Source of the DNA: Celeribacter baekdonensis
GTDB lineage: Bacteria > Pseudomonadota > Alphaproteobacteria > Rhodobacterales > Rhodobacteraceae
DNA length: 64,000 nucleotides
Direction: 5' to 3'
Assembly: GCF_900102315.1 (NCBI RefSeq)
Contig: NZ_FNBL01000011.1
Location: 62,001 to 126,000, forward strand
The translations under genes were made by a program, and so were the position numbers. The notes beneath the pieces were generated by a model. That model was not told the DNA's origin. It saw only the letters and a list, made by a program, of their open reading frames with translations, and searched no databases. This document shows, piece by piece, positions 44,834 to 53,275 of the stretch. The first letter of the stretch is position 1, and every line of letters begins with the position of its first letter.

Positions 44834-45730
44834 TCATAATCCACGGCGATCGAAGGCAAAGAACACCTCCGGCAAGGTGCCTTTGGTCGCCCGCAGGGTA
44901 AAGACGTAATCGGACCGTTCCAGATGCATTTCCCGGCACGGGATCTGGATGAAACCGTCCTGGCGGCTGGCGCCCTTGTTCCACATAAAGCCAACCCCAA
45001 GCCGATGTGCAACCGCATCCAGAACCCCGTCGCGGGTGTCGAGTACGATGGAGGCACGCGGAGAAAGCCCGGCCTTTTGAAAGGCTTCATCGACAACGCG
45101 CTGGGTCGAGGAGCCCGCCGTACGCATGATCAGCCGTTCCCGCATAAGATCACGACAACTCACTTCGGTCTGAGCCGCCAGCGGGTGCTCGGGGTGGACG
45201 ATCACCACCACGGATTGGCTCTGAATCTTGCGCCGTTTGAAGCGTGGCTGGTCGGGCACCTCGGGCAAAACCGCGACATCAACCCGGCCTTCGGTCACGG
45301 CTTGTACGATCTTGCCCCAGCTTCCCATCTCGATGTTCACGTTCACATTCGGGAAATGGTCCTGAAACGCCGCAATCAACGCCATACCCGGCAAGGGATT
45401 TCCCAAACCCACGCGCAGTTCGCCCTGTTCCAATGTGCTGTGCTGCGACAGGATTTTAGCGATGCGTTCGCCCGCATCCTCGATCTCGCGAGAGGTTTTG
45501 TAGATGTCCTGACACAGTTTGGTGGGCACCATGTCGTTGGCCATCCGTTTGAACAATTCCGCATTCAGCGCATGTTCCAGATTGCGCACCTGTTGGCTGA
45601 TCGTCGCCTGCGAGACGTTCATGCGCCGCGCGGCAGCCGAAAAGCTACCGGTTTCCATCACTCCGTTGAGGGCGCGCAGACGAGCAAAGGTCAGGGCGGC
45701 AAGCGCCTCTTTGGGCAACAAGGTCTTCAT
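44834..45730 (-). CDS. LysR-family transcriptional regulator
   Basis: 298 aa from the ATG at 45730; the frame is open upstream but that part overlaps the ABC gene. N-terminal helix-turn-helix: GVMETGSFSAAARRMNVSQA, then TISQQVRNLEHALNAELFKR at residues 25-64. The effector domain follows (GELRVGLGNPLPGMALIAAF and a VDVAVLPEVPD segment). It is divergent from the ABC transporter operon across an 88-bp region, so it probably controls that operon. Regulation of the convergent tcuAB genes is the alternative, since classical tcu loci have a LysR regulator too. Confidence 0.9.
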   Translation of the reverse strand: MKTLLPKEALAALTFARLRALNGVMETGSFSAAARRMNVSQATISQQVRNLEHALNAELFKRMANDMVPTKLCQDIYKTSREIEDAGERIAKILSQHSTLEQGELRVGLGNPLPGMALIAAFQDHFPNVNVNIEMGSWGKIVQAVTEGRVDVAVLPEVPDQPRFKRRKIQSQSVVVIVHPEHPLAAQTEVSCRDLMRERLIMRTAGSSTQRVVDEAFQKAGLSPRASIVLDTRDGVLDAVAHRLGVGFMWNKGASRQDGFIQIPCREMHLERSDYVFTLRATKGTLPEVFFAFDRRGL

Positions 45731-45818
45731 GTGAGGCTTATAGGAACCTCCTGTAACCGTAACATGACTGTTGCAGAAACTTCCTATGAAGCCCCCGAAC
45801 AGATCGAAGGGGGCCGTC

Positions 45819-47000
45819 ATGGCGACTATCCAATTCCGAGACATCCGAAAGTCCTTTGGCGATACCGATGTCCTCAAAGGCGTCGGGCTTGATATCGCGG
45901 ATGGCGAATTTTTGTCGCTTGTCGGACCGTCGGGGTGCGGGAAATCCACCCTGTTGCGGATTCTGGCTGGGCTGGAAAGCCAGACCAGCGGATCGGTGAG
46001 GATTGGCGGCACGCCCGTCGACGGGCTGCATGCCGCAGATCGCGATCTGGCCATGGTGTTTCAAAGCTACGCGCTTTACCCGCATCTCAGTGTGGCCGAA
46101 AACATCGCCGTGCCGCTGACCATGCGCCGTCTGTCGAACGCACAGCGGTTGCCGCTGATCGGGCGCGCCTTGCCGGGCAGCCGGACGACCCGCGCCGCGA
46201 TTGGCACCACCGTGCGCGAGGCGGCCGAGATGCTTGATATTGCGCATCTGCTCGACCGCAAGCCCGGGCAATTGTCCGGTGGTCAACGTCAGCGGGTGGC
46301 CCTGGGCCGGGCGCTGGTGCGCGACCCTTCTGCGTTCCTGCTTGATGAGCCACTGTCCAATCTCGATGCCAAGATGCGCGTGCATATGCGCGCAGAGATC
46401 GCCCAACTCAATCGCAAGCTCGGCGCAACCTTTGTCTATGTGACCCACGATCAGGCCGAGGCGATGACCATGTCCGATCGGATCGCAGTGATGATGGAGG
46501 GCGAGTTGTTGCAAGTCGGCACGCCTGACGCGCTTTATGATCACCCCGAGGACATTCGCGTGGCGCAGTTCATTGGCTCGCCTGCGATCAACATCCTGCC
46601 GGTCGACACCGACGCCAGCGGTACGATCCGCCTGTGTGACATGGCCACTGGCCTGCGTGCAAGCGGTCCCCCCATCGAGCATCTGGGCGTGCGCCCCGAG
46701 GCCTTTGTACCCTGCGAAGAGGGTGAATTGGTTGTGGGCCGCGTACGGATGATCGAGAACCTCGGCTCGGACCTGTTCGTGCATCTGGACGCAGCCGGTG
46801 TGCCAATGCCTGTCACCGTCCGATTGCCGTCTTCGGCGCGTGGGCGCATCAAGGTCCGTGACGTAATGCGTCTTACCGCCACGCCCGCACGGATTTGCGG
46901 CTTTGACAGCGCTGGCAAGGCCGCCCCCGTCAGCGCCCATGATAAGGCCCACGATAAGGCTCACGACACCGCCCATGACAAGGTGGCACGCCATGTCTGA
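45819..47000 (+). CDS. CUT1-type ABC transporter ATP-binding protein (UgpC/MalK-like)
   Basis: 393 aa; start at 45819 chosen from AAGGGGG just upstream and from alignment with the family (MATIQFRDIRKSFGD). Walker A GPSGCGKST at residues 36-44, Q-loop VFQSYALYPHL, signature LSGGQRQR, Walker B FLLDEPLSNLD and the switch histidine in VTHDQAEA. The segment before the signature is longer than usual (an insertion around SNAQRLPLIGRALPG). The regulatory C-terminal domain ends in an unusual tail of repeated AHDK units. It energises the two permeases encoded downstream; overlap with the first is 8 bp. Confidence 0.93.
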   Translation: MATIQFRDIRKSFGDTDVLKGVGLDIADGEFLSLVGPSGCGKSTLLRILAGLESQTSGSVRIGGTPVDGLHAADRDLAMVFQSYALYPHLSVAENIAVPLTMRRLSNAQRLPLIGRALPGSRTTRAAIGTTVREAAEMLDIAHLLDRKPGQLSGGQRQRVALGRALVRDPSAFLLDEPLSNLDAKMRVHMRAEIAQLNRKLGATFVYVTHDQAEAMTMSDRIAVMMEGELLQVGTPDALYDHPEDIRVAQFIGSPAINILPVDTDASGTIRLCDMATGLRASGPPIEHLGVRPEAFVPCEEGELVVGRVRMIENLGSDLFVHLDAAGVPMPVTVRLPSSARGRIKVRDVMRLTATPARICGFDSAGKAAPVSAHDKAHDKAHDTAHDKVARHV

Positions 47001-47979
47001 TCTCGCCTCTCTGACGAACAGTGGTCCAAAGCAACAGCGGATCGCGCGCCCCGAGCGCCCCGAGCGCCGACAAGCACGTGCAGGCATGGTGCTCTTTGCC
47101 CCGGCGCTGGTGTTGCTGATCCTCATCCTGATTGTGCCGGTGGGGGTCGCCGCACTCCTGTCCTTCACCGATTATACGCTTGGCCGCCCCAGCATCGACT
47201 GGGTGGGCCTGCGCAATTACATCGACATTTTTACCGGCTCCTCCTACCGTAAAATGATCGTGGCCACAGTGCTTTATGTCGCGCTGGTGGTGCCTGCCTC
47301 GGTGTTTCTGGGGCTGGGTGCGGCGCTGTTGATCCGGTCGCTCAATGTGGGGCAGTCGTTTTACAAAACCGTCTATTTCCTGCCGGTCATGGCCTCGCTT
47401 CTGGCCATGGCGATCGTGTGGGAATTTGCGTTGCACCCGACATTGGGGATCGTGAACCGCACACTTGCGATGGGGTGCGGCACGCCGCTGGAACTGTGGT
47501 CCTGGTTCGCGCGCAGCTGTGTCGATGGCTTTCCGCTTTGGCTCGGAGATCGTGACTATGCGCTCTACACGTTGGCGTTCATCGGCATCTGGCAGAGCTT
47601 TGGCTTCAACATGGTGCTCTATCTTGCTGGCCTCACCTCGGTGCCAACCGAGCTATACGGGGCGGCCGCGATGGATGGGGTCAAACGTGGCTGGGAACGG
47701 TTTCGCCTGATCACATGGCCAATGCTTGGCCCCACCACCGTCTTTGTCGTCACCATCACGATGATCCGATCGTTTCAAGTCTTTGACACGGTCGAAGCCC
47801 TCACCCATGGCGGGCCTGCCAAGTCCACCTATGTGATGATCTACGCGATCTACGAAAAAGGTATTGCACAGAACCTCGTTGGACTGGGTGCGGCCATCAC
47901 CATCCTCTTTCTGGCCTTTGTCATGCTGATCAGCGTGGCGCAGCGCCGCTTTGTCGAACGCAAGGTGCATTACCAATGA
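46993..47979 (+). CDS. ABC sugar-type permease (UgpA/MalF family)
   Basis: 328 aa from the ATG at 46993, which overlaps the end of the ATPase gene. Six transmembrane helices are visible starting at VLFAPALVLLILILIVPVGV (near residue 35). The EAA loop that contacts the ATPase is ELYGAAAMDGVKRGWERFRL near residue 225. It forms the inner-membrane channel with the permease encoded next, which it overlaps by 4 bp. A segment after helix 3 (TLAMGCGTPLELWSWFARSC) is longer than in maltose permeases. Confidence 0.92.
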   Translation: MSDLASLTNSGPKQQRIARPERPERRQARAGMVLFAPALVLLILILIVPVGVAALLSFTDYTLGRPSIDWVGLRNYIDIFTGSSYRKMIVATVLYVALVVPASVFLGLGAALLIRSLNVGQSFYKTVYFLPVMASLLAMAIVWEFALHPTLGIVNRTLAMGCGTPLELWSWFARSCVDGFPLWLGDRDYALYTLAFIGIWQSFGFNMVLYLAGLTSVPTELYGAAAMDGVKRGWERFRLITWPMLGPTTVFVVTITMIRSFQVFDTVEALTHGGPAKSTYVMIYAIYEKGIAQNLVGLGAAITILFLAFVMLISVAQRRFVERKVHYQ

Positions 47980-48869
47980 CCTATCGCTTTTCCACCCGCC
48001 AGACGCTTGCTCATGGGTTTTTGATCCTCGGCGCGATCATCGTTCTGTTGCCCTTTTACGTGATGATTTCGACCTCGTTCAAATCGCCCGCAGAGATTGC
48101 CACGGGCACCGGCGGCGTGTTCGGGTCGCAGGCGCTGTTTCCCGATCCGACCTGTCTGGCACTGGGCGGCAACGAGCCCGACTGCCTCGTGCGCCCGGTG
48201 CTCGACAACTATAGCCAAGCATTCACCGCCGCCCCGATGTGGCGCTATCTTTTGAACGGTGTCATCGTCACCCTGTCGATTTTCGCCCTGCAAACGCTGG
48301 TCGCGGTGCCTGCCGCCTATGCGTTGGCCAAGCTTAAGTTCTGGGGACGTGATGCCGCCTTTGCCCTCGTGCTGTTTTGCCTGCTGATCCCGGTCCATGC
48401 CATTGCGCTGCCGCTCTATCTGATGCTGGCAAAACTGGGCCTCACAAACAGCTACGCCGCCCTCATCCTGCCGTGGATCGTGTCGGCCTTTGGCATTTTC
48501 CTGATGCGGCAGTTTTTTATGACCGTGCCTGATGATCTGATTGATGCCGCGCGCATGGATGGCATGGGCGAGTTCGCAATCATCTGGCGCGTCATGTTGC
48601 CCACTGCGATCCCTGCGCTGCTCGCTTTTGCGATCTTCTCGGTTGTGGCGCATTGGAACGATTATTTCTGGCCGCGCATCGTGATCACCGGCGACCGTAG
48701 CCTGTTCACGCCGCCCTTGGGTCTTCGCGAATTCAAGGGCGATCTGGGCGGCGATTTCTACGGTCCGATGATGGCAAGCGCCACGGTCATTGCCGTGCCG
48801 CTCGTCGTCGCGTTTCTGCTCGCCCAACGGCGTTTCATCGACGGCATCACGCTGTCGGGCATGAAATAA
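47976..48869 (+). CDS. ABC sugar-type permease (UgpE/MalG family)
   Basis: 297 aa. The first helix is HGFLILGAIIVLLPFYVMIS. A periplasmic loop follows, with two cysteines (DPTCLALGGNEPDCL) that may form a disulfide. The EAA loop is DDLIDAARMDGMGEFAIIWR near residue 190. The C-terminus RRFIDGITLSGMK is typical of the CUT1 second permease. It is coupled by a 4-bp overlap to the first permease and followed 50 bp later by the binding protein. Confidence 0.92.
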   Translation: MTYRFSTRQTLAHGFLILGAIIVLLPFYVMISTSFKSPAEIATGTGGVFGSQALFPDPTCLALGGNEPDCLVRPVLDNYSQAFTAAPMWRYLLNGVIVTLSIFALQTLVAVPAAYALAKLKFWGRDAAFALVLFCLLIPVHAIALPLYLMLAKLGLTNSYAALILPWIVSAFGIFLMRQFFMTVPDDLIDAARMDGMGEFAIIWRVMLPTAIPALLAFAIFSVVAHWNDYFWPRIVITGDRSLFTPPLGLREFKGDLGGDFYGPMMASATVIAVPLVVAFLLAQRRFIDGITLSGMK

Positions 48870-48919
48870 CCCCCGTTTCCTCCCTGTCACACCGCCAACC
48901 TTCAAAAGGATTTCTCCCC

Positions 48920-50167
48920 GTGAAAACGCTTCTGCCTCTCTCCACCGCTTTGATCGCCGCAATGGCCACCACACAAGCCCATGCGGTCGATATCGAAGTG
49001 GGCTATGCCTATTCCGCAACCTTCGATCTGACGTTTGAGCAGATCATGCAGGAGTTTGCCAAATCCCATCCCGACATCACTGTGACCTTCCGCGCCACCT
49101 ATGAGAATTACGAGGACGCGACCAACACCGTCCTGCGTGAAGCGGTGGCAAACACGTTGCCCGATGTGTCCTTTCAGGCGTTGAACCGTCAGGCGTTGCT
49201 GGTTGAGCGCGGCATCGCCAAACCCCTTGATGCCTATATCGCCGCAGAGCCGGATTTTGAAACCGACGGCTATCACAAAGCCATGCTCGATCTGTCGACC
49301 TTTGACGGCCAAATCTATGGCCTGCCGTTTTCCGTCTCGACTCCGATCAGTTTTTACAACCGGGACATCTTGGACGCCGCAGGGGTCGATACGCTCCCCG
49401 CGACCTGGGACGAGGTCATCGCGGCCTGCCAGTTGATCAAGGACAAGACCGACAAAGAGCCGCTCTATTGGGAATGGAATATTTCCGGCAACTGGCTGTT
49501 GCAGGCGGCGATGTGGAGTCAGGGCGCGCCGATGATCAAGGACGGCAAGCTCAATATGGACAATCCCGAGGGCCTCAAGGCGCTTGAGACTGCCAAGGCG
49601 ATCTTTCGCGACTGCGGTATGAAAAACGTCATCGGTGGTGACGCGGCCAAGTCACTGGCGGCGGGCGATCTGGGCATGTTCTTCAGCTCGACGGCCTATG
49701 TCGGCTTTGTCGACCGCTCGAAAGTCGGCGATTGGGAGTTTGTGACCGCGCCCTATCCGGGCATCGACGGCGCGCCGCAATCCCTGCCGGCAGGTGGCAA
49801 CTCGGCCATGCTGACCTCGACTTCGCAAGACCCCGAGGTGCTTGAGGCCGCGTGGCAGTTCATCAAATTCACCACCTCCGGTGCGGGGGCCGCTGCCGTG
49901 GCGCTCACCACCGGCTATGTGCCGCCGAACAAAGTGGCAAACGAGCTGTTGATGGAAGACTTCTATGCCAAGAACCCCAACAAGCTTACCGCTGTCAATC
50001 AACTGCCGCTTTTGTCTGAATGGTTCGCCTATCCGGGAGACAACGGTCTGGCTGTGACCCAGGTGATCGAAGATTACCTTGAGGCCATTTTTGTCGGCGA
50101 CGCGACCGATATGGAAGAGCTGCGCGACGAGATGGTCGAAGAGGTCAACGCCCTGTTGCCGCGCTAA
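48920..50167 (+). CDS. ABC transporter substrate-binding protein (CUT1/UgpB-like)
   Basis: 415 aa from a GTG at 48920 with AAAAGGA upstream. Signal peptide MKTLLPLSTALIAAMATTQA ends at HA near residue 22. The mature protein is a type 1 extracellular solute-binding protein: SHPDITVTFRATYENY, YGLPFSVSTPISFYNRDILD and LPAGGNSAMLTSTSQDPEVL. It determines the imported ligand. The downstream phosphodiesterase and phosphatase point to a phosphate ester such as glycerol-3-phosphate or a glycerophosphodiester; a sugar is the alternative. Confidence 0.92.
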   Translation: MKTLLPLSTALIAAMATTQAHAVDIEVGYAYSATFDLTFEQIMQEFAKSHPDITVTFRATYENYEDATNTVLREAVANTLPDVSFQALNRQALLVERGIAKPLDAYIAAEPDFETDGYHKAMLDLSTFDGQIYGLPFSVSTPISFYNRDILDAAGVDTLPATWDEVIAACQLIKDKTDKEPLYWEWNISGNWLLQAAMWSQGAPMIKDGKLNMDNPEGLKALETAKAIFRDCGMKNVIGGDAAKSLAAGDLGMFFSSTAYVGFVDRSKVGDWEFVTAPYPGIDGAPQSLPAGGNSAMLTSTSQDPEVLEAAWQFIKFTTSGAGAAAVALTTGYVPPNKVANELLMEDFYAKNPNKLTAVNQLPLLSEWFAYPGDNGLAVTQVIEDYLEAIFVGDATDMEELRDEMVEEVNALLPR

Positions 50168-50231
50168 CTGACGTTGCACTCATTGGGCGTGGCGGTCCCC
50201 ACCGCCGCGCCGCATTGCCAAAGGATACACG

Positions 50232-51086
50232 ATGCCCGCTCCCCTCCGTTTCGCCGTTCTCACCGATCTGCATTTCGTTCCCGAAGGTCAGACGATCTAC
50301 GGTTTTGACCCGCGTGTCTGCCTGAGGCAGGCACTTGAATTTCTCGACACCCTGCCGCAGGTGGATTTTCTGGTGATCATCGGCGATCTCACCGACCGCG
50401 GCGAACAGGCCGCCTATGAGAGCCTGCAAAACGAGCTGTCGCGCCTCAAGGTCCCGGTGATCCTGATGGTCGGCAACCATGACGCCCGTGCCCCGTTTCG
50501 CGCGGTTTTCCCGGATGCGCCGCGTGACGACAACGGCTTTGTCCAGGGGCTGCATGTGTTCGAGCAGGCCAGCCTCATCACCCTCGACACGCTGATTGAT
50601 GAGACAGGCGTACATCATGGGGCGCTCTGTGACGCCCGCCTTGCGTTTCTTGAAACCGCCTTGCGGGACGCGCCCGCTGACCGGCCTGTTCTGTTGTTCC
50701 AACACCATCCGCCGCTGGACCTCGCGATCCCGCCGATGGACGCGATCCGCCTGCGCGATGATGCCGCCGAACTTGCCGCCTTTGCCCGCACAGGCCGCAA
50801 ACCCGACCACCTGTTCATGGGCCACGTCCATCGCCCGATCACGGGTCTTTGGCAGGGCATTCCGTTCCACATCCAGCGTGCTCTGATGCATCAAGTCCAT
50901 CACGAATTTGATCAGCCGGGACGGATCATGGGGAGCATTGAGGCCCCCGATCTGGCCTATGTCACGGTCACGGATGGCACGATCTTGATCCATGAGTGTT
51001 CCTTTGCCTACGACGGCCCTAGCTTTGATCTGGAATCCCCAGAAGCCGCCGCCGTGGCAACACCCCAAGGCTTGGAACGGTTCTGA
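50232..51086 (+). CDS. Metallophosphoesterase, GpdQ/CpdA-like phosphodiesterase
   Basis: 284 aa. The five blocks of the calcineurin-like metal site occur in order: D12-x-H14 in LTDLHFVPEG, IIGDLTDRG near residue 50, MVGNHDAR near residue 80, LFQHHPPLD near residue 158, and FMGHVHRP near residue 196. Class III members hydrolyse glycerophosphodiesters or cyclic nucleotides. No signal peptide, so it acts in the cytoplasm on an imported substrate. It ends 1 bp into the start of the next gene, a HAD phosphatase, so the two work together. Confidence 0.88.
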   Translation: MPAPLRFAVLTDLHFVPEGQTIYGFDPRVCLRQALEFLDTLPQVDFLVIIGDLTDRGEQAAYESLQNELSRLKVPVILMVGNHDARAPFRAVFPDAPRDDNGFVQGLHVFEQASLITLDTLIDETGVHHGALCDARLAFLETALRDAPADRPVLLFQHHPPLDLAIPPMDAIRLRDDAAELAAFARTGRKPDHLFMGHVHRPITGLWQGIPFHIQRALMHQVHHEFDQPGRIMGSIEAPDLAYVTVTDGTILIHECSFAYDGPSFDLESPEAAAVATPQGLERF

Positions 51087-51859
51087 TGCGGCTCGATCTC
51101 TATGATGGCTTTTTGTGTGATCTGGATGGCTGTCTGATTTCTGGCACGACTGTTCTGCCGGGGGCGCAAGCCCTGCTCGAATATGCTGGGGACCGGTTGA
51201 TCATCCTGAGCAATAATTCAACGGATACGCCTGCAACCCTGTCTGCCCGTCTCAAGCGGCTCGGCCTGTCGGCTCCGCCCGAGCGGATCGTGCTTGCGGG
51301 CGCCGCCGCTCTGGATCATCTGGCGCAGATCGGGGATGTGCGTCTCAGACTCTACGCAAATGCGGCTCTGCGCGCCTATGCGCAGGGTCTGGGGTTGTCA
51401 CTGGACAGCCCTGAACCCACGCATATCTTGCTCACGCGGGATGAGACCTTTGGGTACAAGGACCTTCGTGACGCGCTTGAGCTTTTGGCAAAAGGCGCGC
51501 AGTTGTTTGTCGCCAATCCCGACGAAAGCCACCCCGGTCCCGATGGCACACCTGTACCCGAAACCGGTAGCCTGCTTGCGGCGATTTTAAGCGTTCTGCC
51601 TGACCTTCGCTATACCATGATCGGCAAACCGGAAGCGGGGTTATACCATGCGGCCCTTGCTCGCCTGTCTGGTGATGTGCGCAAAGTTCTTGCCATCGGC
51701 GACAACCCAAAGACGGACGCGGCGGGTGCCGCGCGGCTTGGAATTGAGTGTGCTTTGGTTGGCGCGCGTCATGGGACATGGGCAAATCTTGAACATCTTC
51801 TGGAGGCGGGTCAGACGACCAAAACGCTCGCAAGACATCGCGCGCGAAATTGCACGTGA
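51086..51859 (+). CDS. HAD-superfamily phosphatase, NagD-like (class IIA)
   Basis: 257 aa. HAD motif I is CDLDGCLIS (D12, D14), motif II is ILSNNST near residue 46, motif III lysine in MIGKPEAGLYHAAL, and motif IV GDNPKTDAAGA. The cap between motifs II and III is of the class IIA type, as in NagD, glycerol-3-phosphate phosphatases and 4-nitrophenyl phosphatases. The start overlaps the phosphodiesterase stop (TGATG). A combined diesterase-then-monoesterase step would free the alcohol and phosphate. Confidence 0.88.
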   Translation: MRLDLYDGFLCDLDGCLISGTTVLPGAQALLEYAGDRLIILSNNSTDTPATLSARLKRLGLSAPPERIVLAGAAALDHLAQIGDVRLRLYANAALRAYAQGLGLSLDSPEPTHILLTRDETFGYKDLRDALELLAKGAQLFVANPDESHPGPDGTPVPETGSLLAAILSVLPDLRYTMIGKPEAGLYHAALARLSGDVRKVLAIGDNPKTDAAGAARLGIECALVGARHGTWANLEHLLEAGQTTKTLARHRARNCT

Positions 51860-52154
51860 TCTGAGGGGTCACAGAGAAGGGTCACGAGAGGTCCCGCAGG
51901 GTCGAGAGCAGCTCCCGAATGGCTTTCAAATCAAACCTGCGGCCTACGTAAACCCGGCTCTGATCGAGCTGTGTCAAAACAGGTTCGCTTAGGAAAATCA
52001 GGCCAACACCAGTCTCGGCAGGATGCGCGACGGGACATTCTCCGATCGCATGTGCAACCGATCGGTGGCTGCATCCGGCTATGCCAAGGCCACCTCTCTT
52101 TCTCGGAGCTTGCCGTTGGGTTAACCCTGCATTAAACAGCCTGCGTGCCGAAAC
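51860..52154. other. 295-bp region before nadA with possible remnant ORF
   Basis: No confident gene. A leftward frame ending at 51882 encodes a stretch (VYVGRRFDLKAIRELLSTLR) that resembles the C-terminus of some LysR-type regulators, but no start, helix-turn-helix or upstream part is present, so at most it is a decayed fragment. The right part holds the nadA promoter region. Confidence 0.3.
52118..52127. promoter_or_regulatory. GGGTTAACCC palindrome in the nadA promoter
   Basis: A perfect 10-bp palindrome between a possible -35 (TTGCCG, 52110) and -10 (TTAAAC, 52132), 28 bp before the nadA start. It could be an operator for a NAD-responsive repressor. Confidence 0.35.
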
Positions 52155-53270
52155 ATGAACCGGCGTCACACTCTGTCACATCCCGTGCCCGACACGACAC
52201 GACAAAGGCTTTACATTTTGCTTGATGAAACCGCCATGCGCGCCGAACTTGCCGATCACTATGATCTGACCCCTTCGCTCAGCTGTGCCGAGGCGTTGGC
52301 GGATGTCTATGCCAAAATGGACCGGGTGATTTCACCGCCGGATTGGGCCATCTACGCGCCCTATGTCAAAGCCATTCTTGCCCTCAAAAAGCAACGCAAC
52401 GCCGTGATTTTGGCCCATAACTATATGACGCCTGAGATTTATCACGGTATTGCCGATGTGGTGGGCGACAGCCTGCAACTGGCGATCAAAGCGACAGAGG
52501 TCGAAGCGGATGTGATCGTGCAATGCGGCGTGCATTTCATGGCCGAGACGTCCAAAATCCTGAACCCCTCGAAAACGGTGCTGATCCCGGATATGGACGC
52601 GGGCTGTTCGCTGGCCGAAAGCATCACCGCCGAAGGGATTGCCGAGATGCGGGCCAAATATCCCGGCGCGCCGGTGGTGACCTATGTCAACACCACAGCC
52701 GAGGTCAAAGCCGCCTCTGACATCTGTTGCACCTCGTCGAATGCGGCACAGATCGTTGCCGCGCAAGACAGCGACACGGTGATCATGACCCCGGATCAAT
52801 ACCTGGCCCAAAACGTCGCCAAACAGGTGCCCAACAAACGCATCGTCTGGTGGGCAGGGTCCTGCATCGTGCATGAACAATACACCGCCAAAGATTTGCG
52901 CGACTATCGCGCATGGAACCCCGGCACCCGGATCATCGCCCACCCCGAATGCCCGCCTGATGTGATCGCCGAGGCGGATTTTTCCGGCTCGACCAGCGGC
53001 ATCATCGACTATGTTCATCGCGAACGGCCCGAAAAGGCCATGCTGGTGACAGAATGTTCGATGGCCTCGAATATCTCGGATGAATTGCCGGATGTGGACT
53101 TTGTTGGTCCCTGCAACATGTGTCCCTACATGAAGAAAATCACACTCGAAAAAGTGCTCTGGTCGCTTCATTCGATGCAGGGTGCAGTTGAGGTTGATCC
53201 CGAGATCGCGGCACGGGCACGGGTGTCGGTTGAGCGGATGATCGACCTGTCACGCCGCCTCGCGGTTTAA
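52155..53270 (+). CDS. nadA: Quinolinate synthase NadA
   Basis: 371 aa. The three cysteine ligands of the [4Fe-4S] cluster are visible in VIVQCGVHFMAE, ASDICCTSSNA and the C-terminal GPCNMCPYMKK; other motifs are AHNYMTPEIYHGIADVVGDS and MDAGCSLA. It condenses iminoaspartate with dihydroxyacetone phosphate to quinolinate. No good ribosome-binding site precedes 52155; an ATG at 52236 is a possible shorter start but would remove residues usually conserved. First gene of nadABC; nadB follows by 5 bp. Confidence 0.95.
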   Translation: MNRRHTLSHPVPDTTRQRLYILLDETAMRAELADHYDLTPSLSCAEALADVYAKMDRVISPPDWAIYAPYVKAILALKKQRNAVILAHNYMTPEIYHGIADVVGDSLQLAIKATEVEADVIVQCGVHFMAETSKILNPSKTVLIPDMDAGCSLAESITAEGIAEMRAKYPGAPVVTYVNTTAEVKAASDICCTSSNAAQIVAAQDSDTVIMTPDQYLAQNVAKQVPNKRIVWWAGSCIVHEQYTAKDLRDYRAWNPGTRIIAHPECPPDVIAEADFSGSTSGIIDYVHRERPEKAMLVTECSMASNISDELPDVDFVGPCNMCPYMKKITLEKVLWSLHSMQGAVEVDPEIAARARVSVERMIDLSRRLAV

Positions 53271-53275
53271 CATAA

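Noticed and set aside
45738-47168. 476-codon leftward frame opposite the ABC ATPase
   Set aside because: Antisense to a gene with all ABC motifs; no family resemblance of its own.
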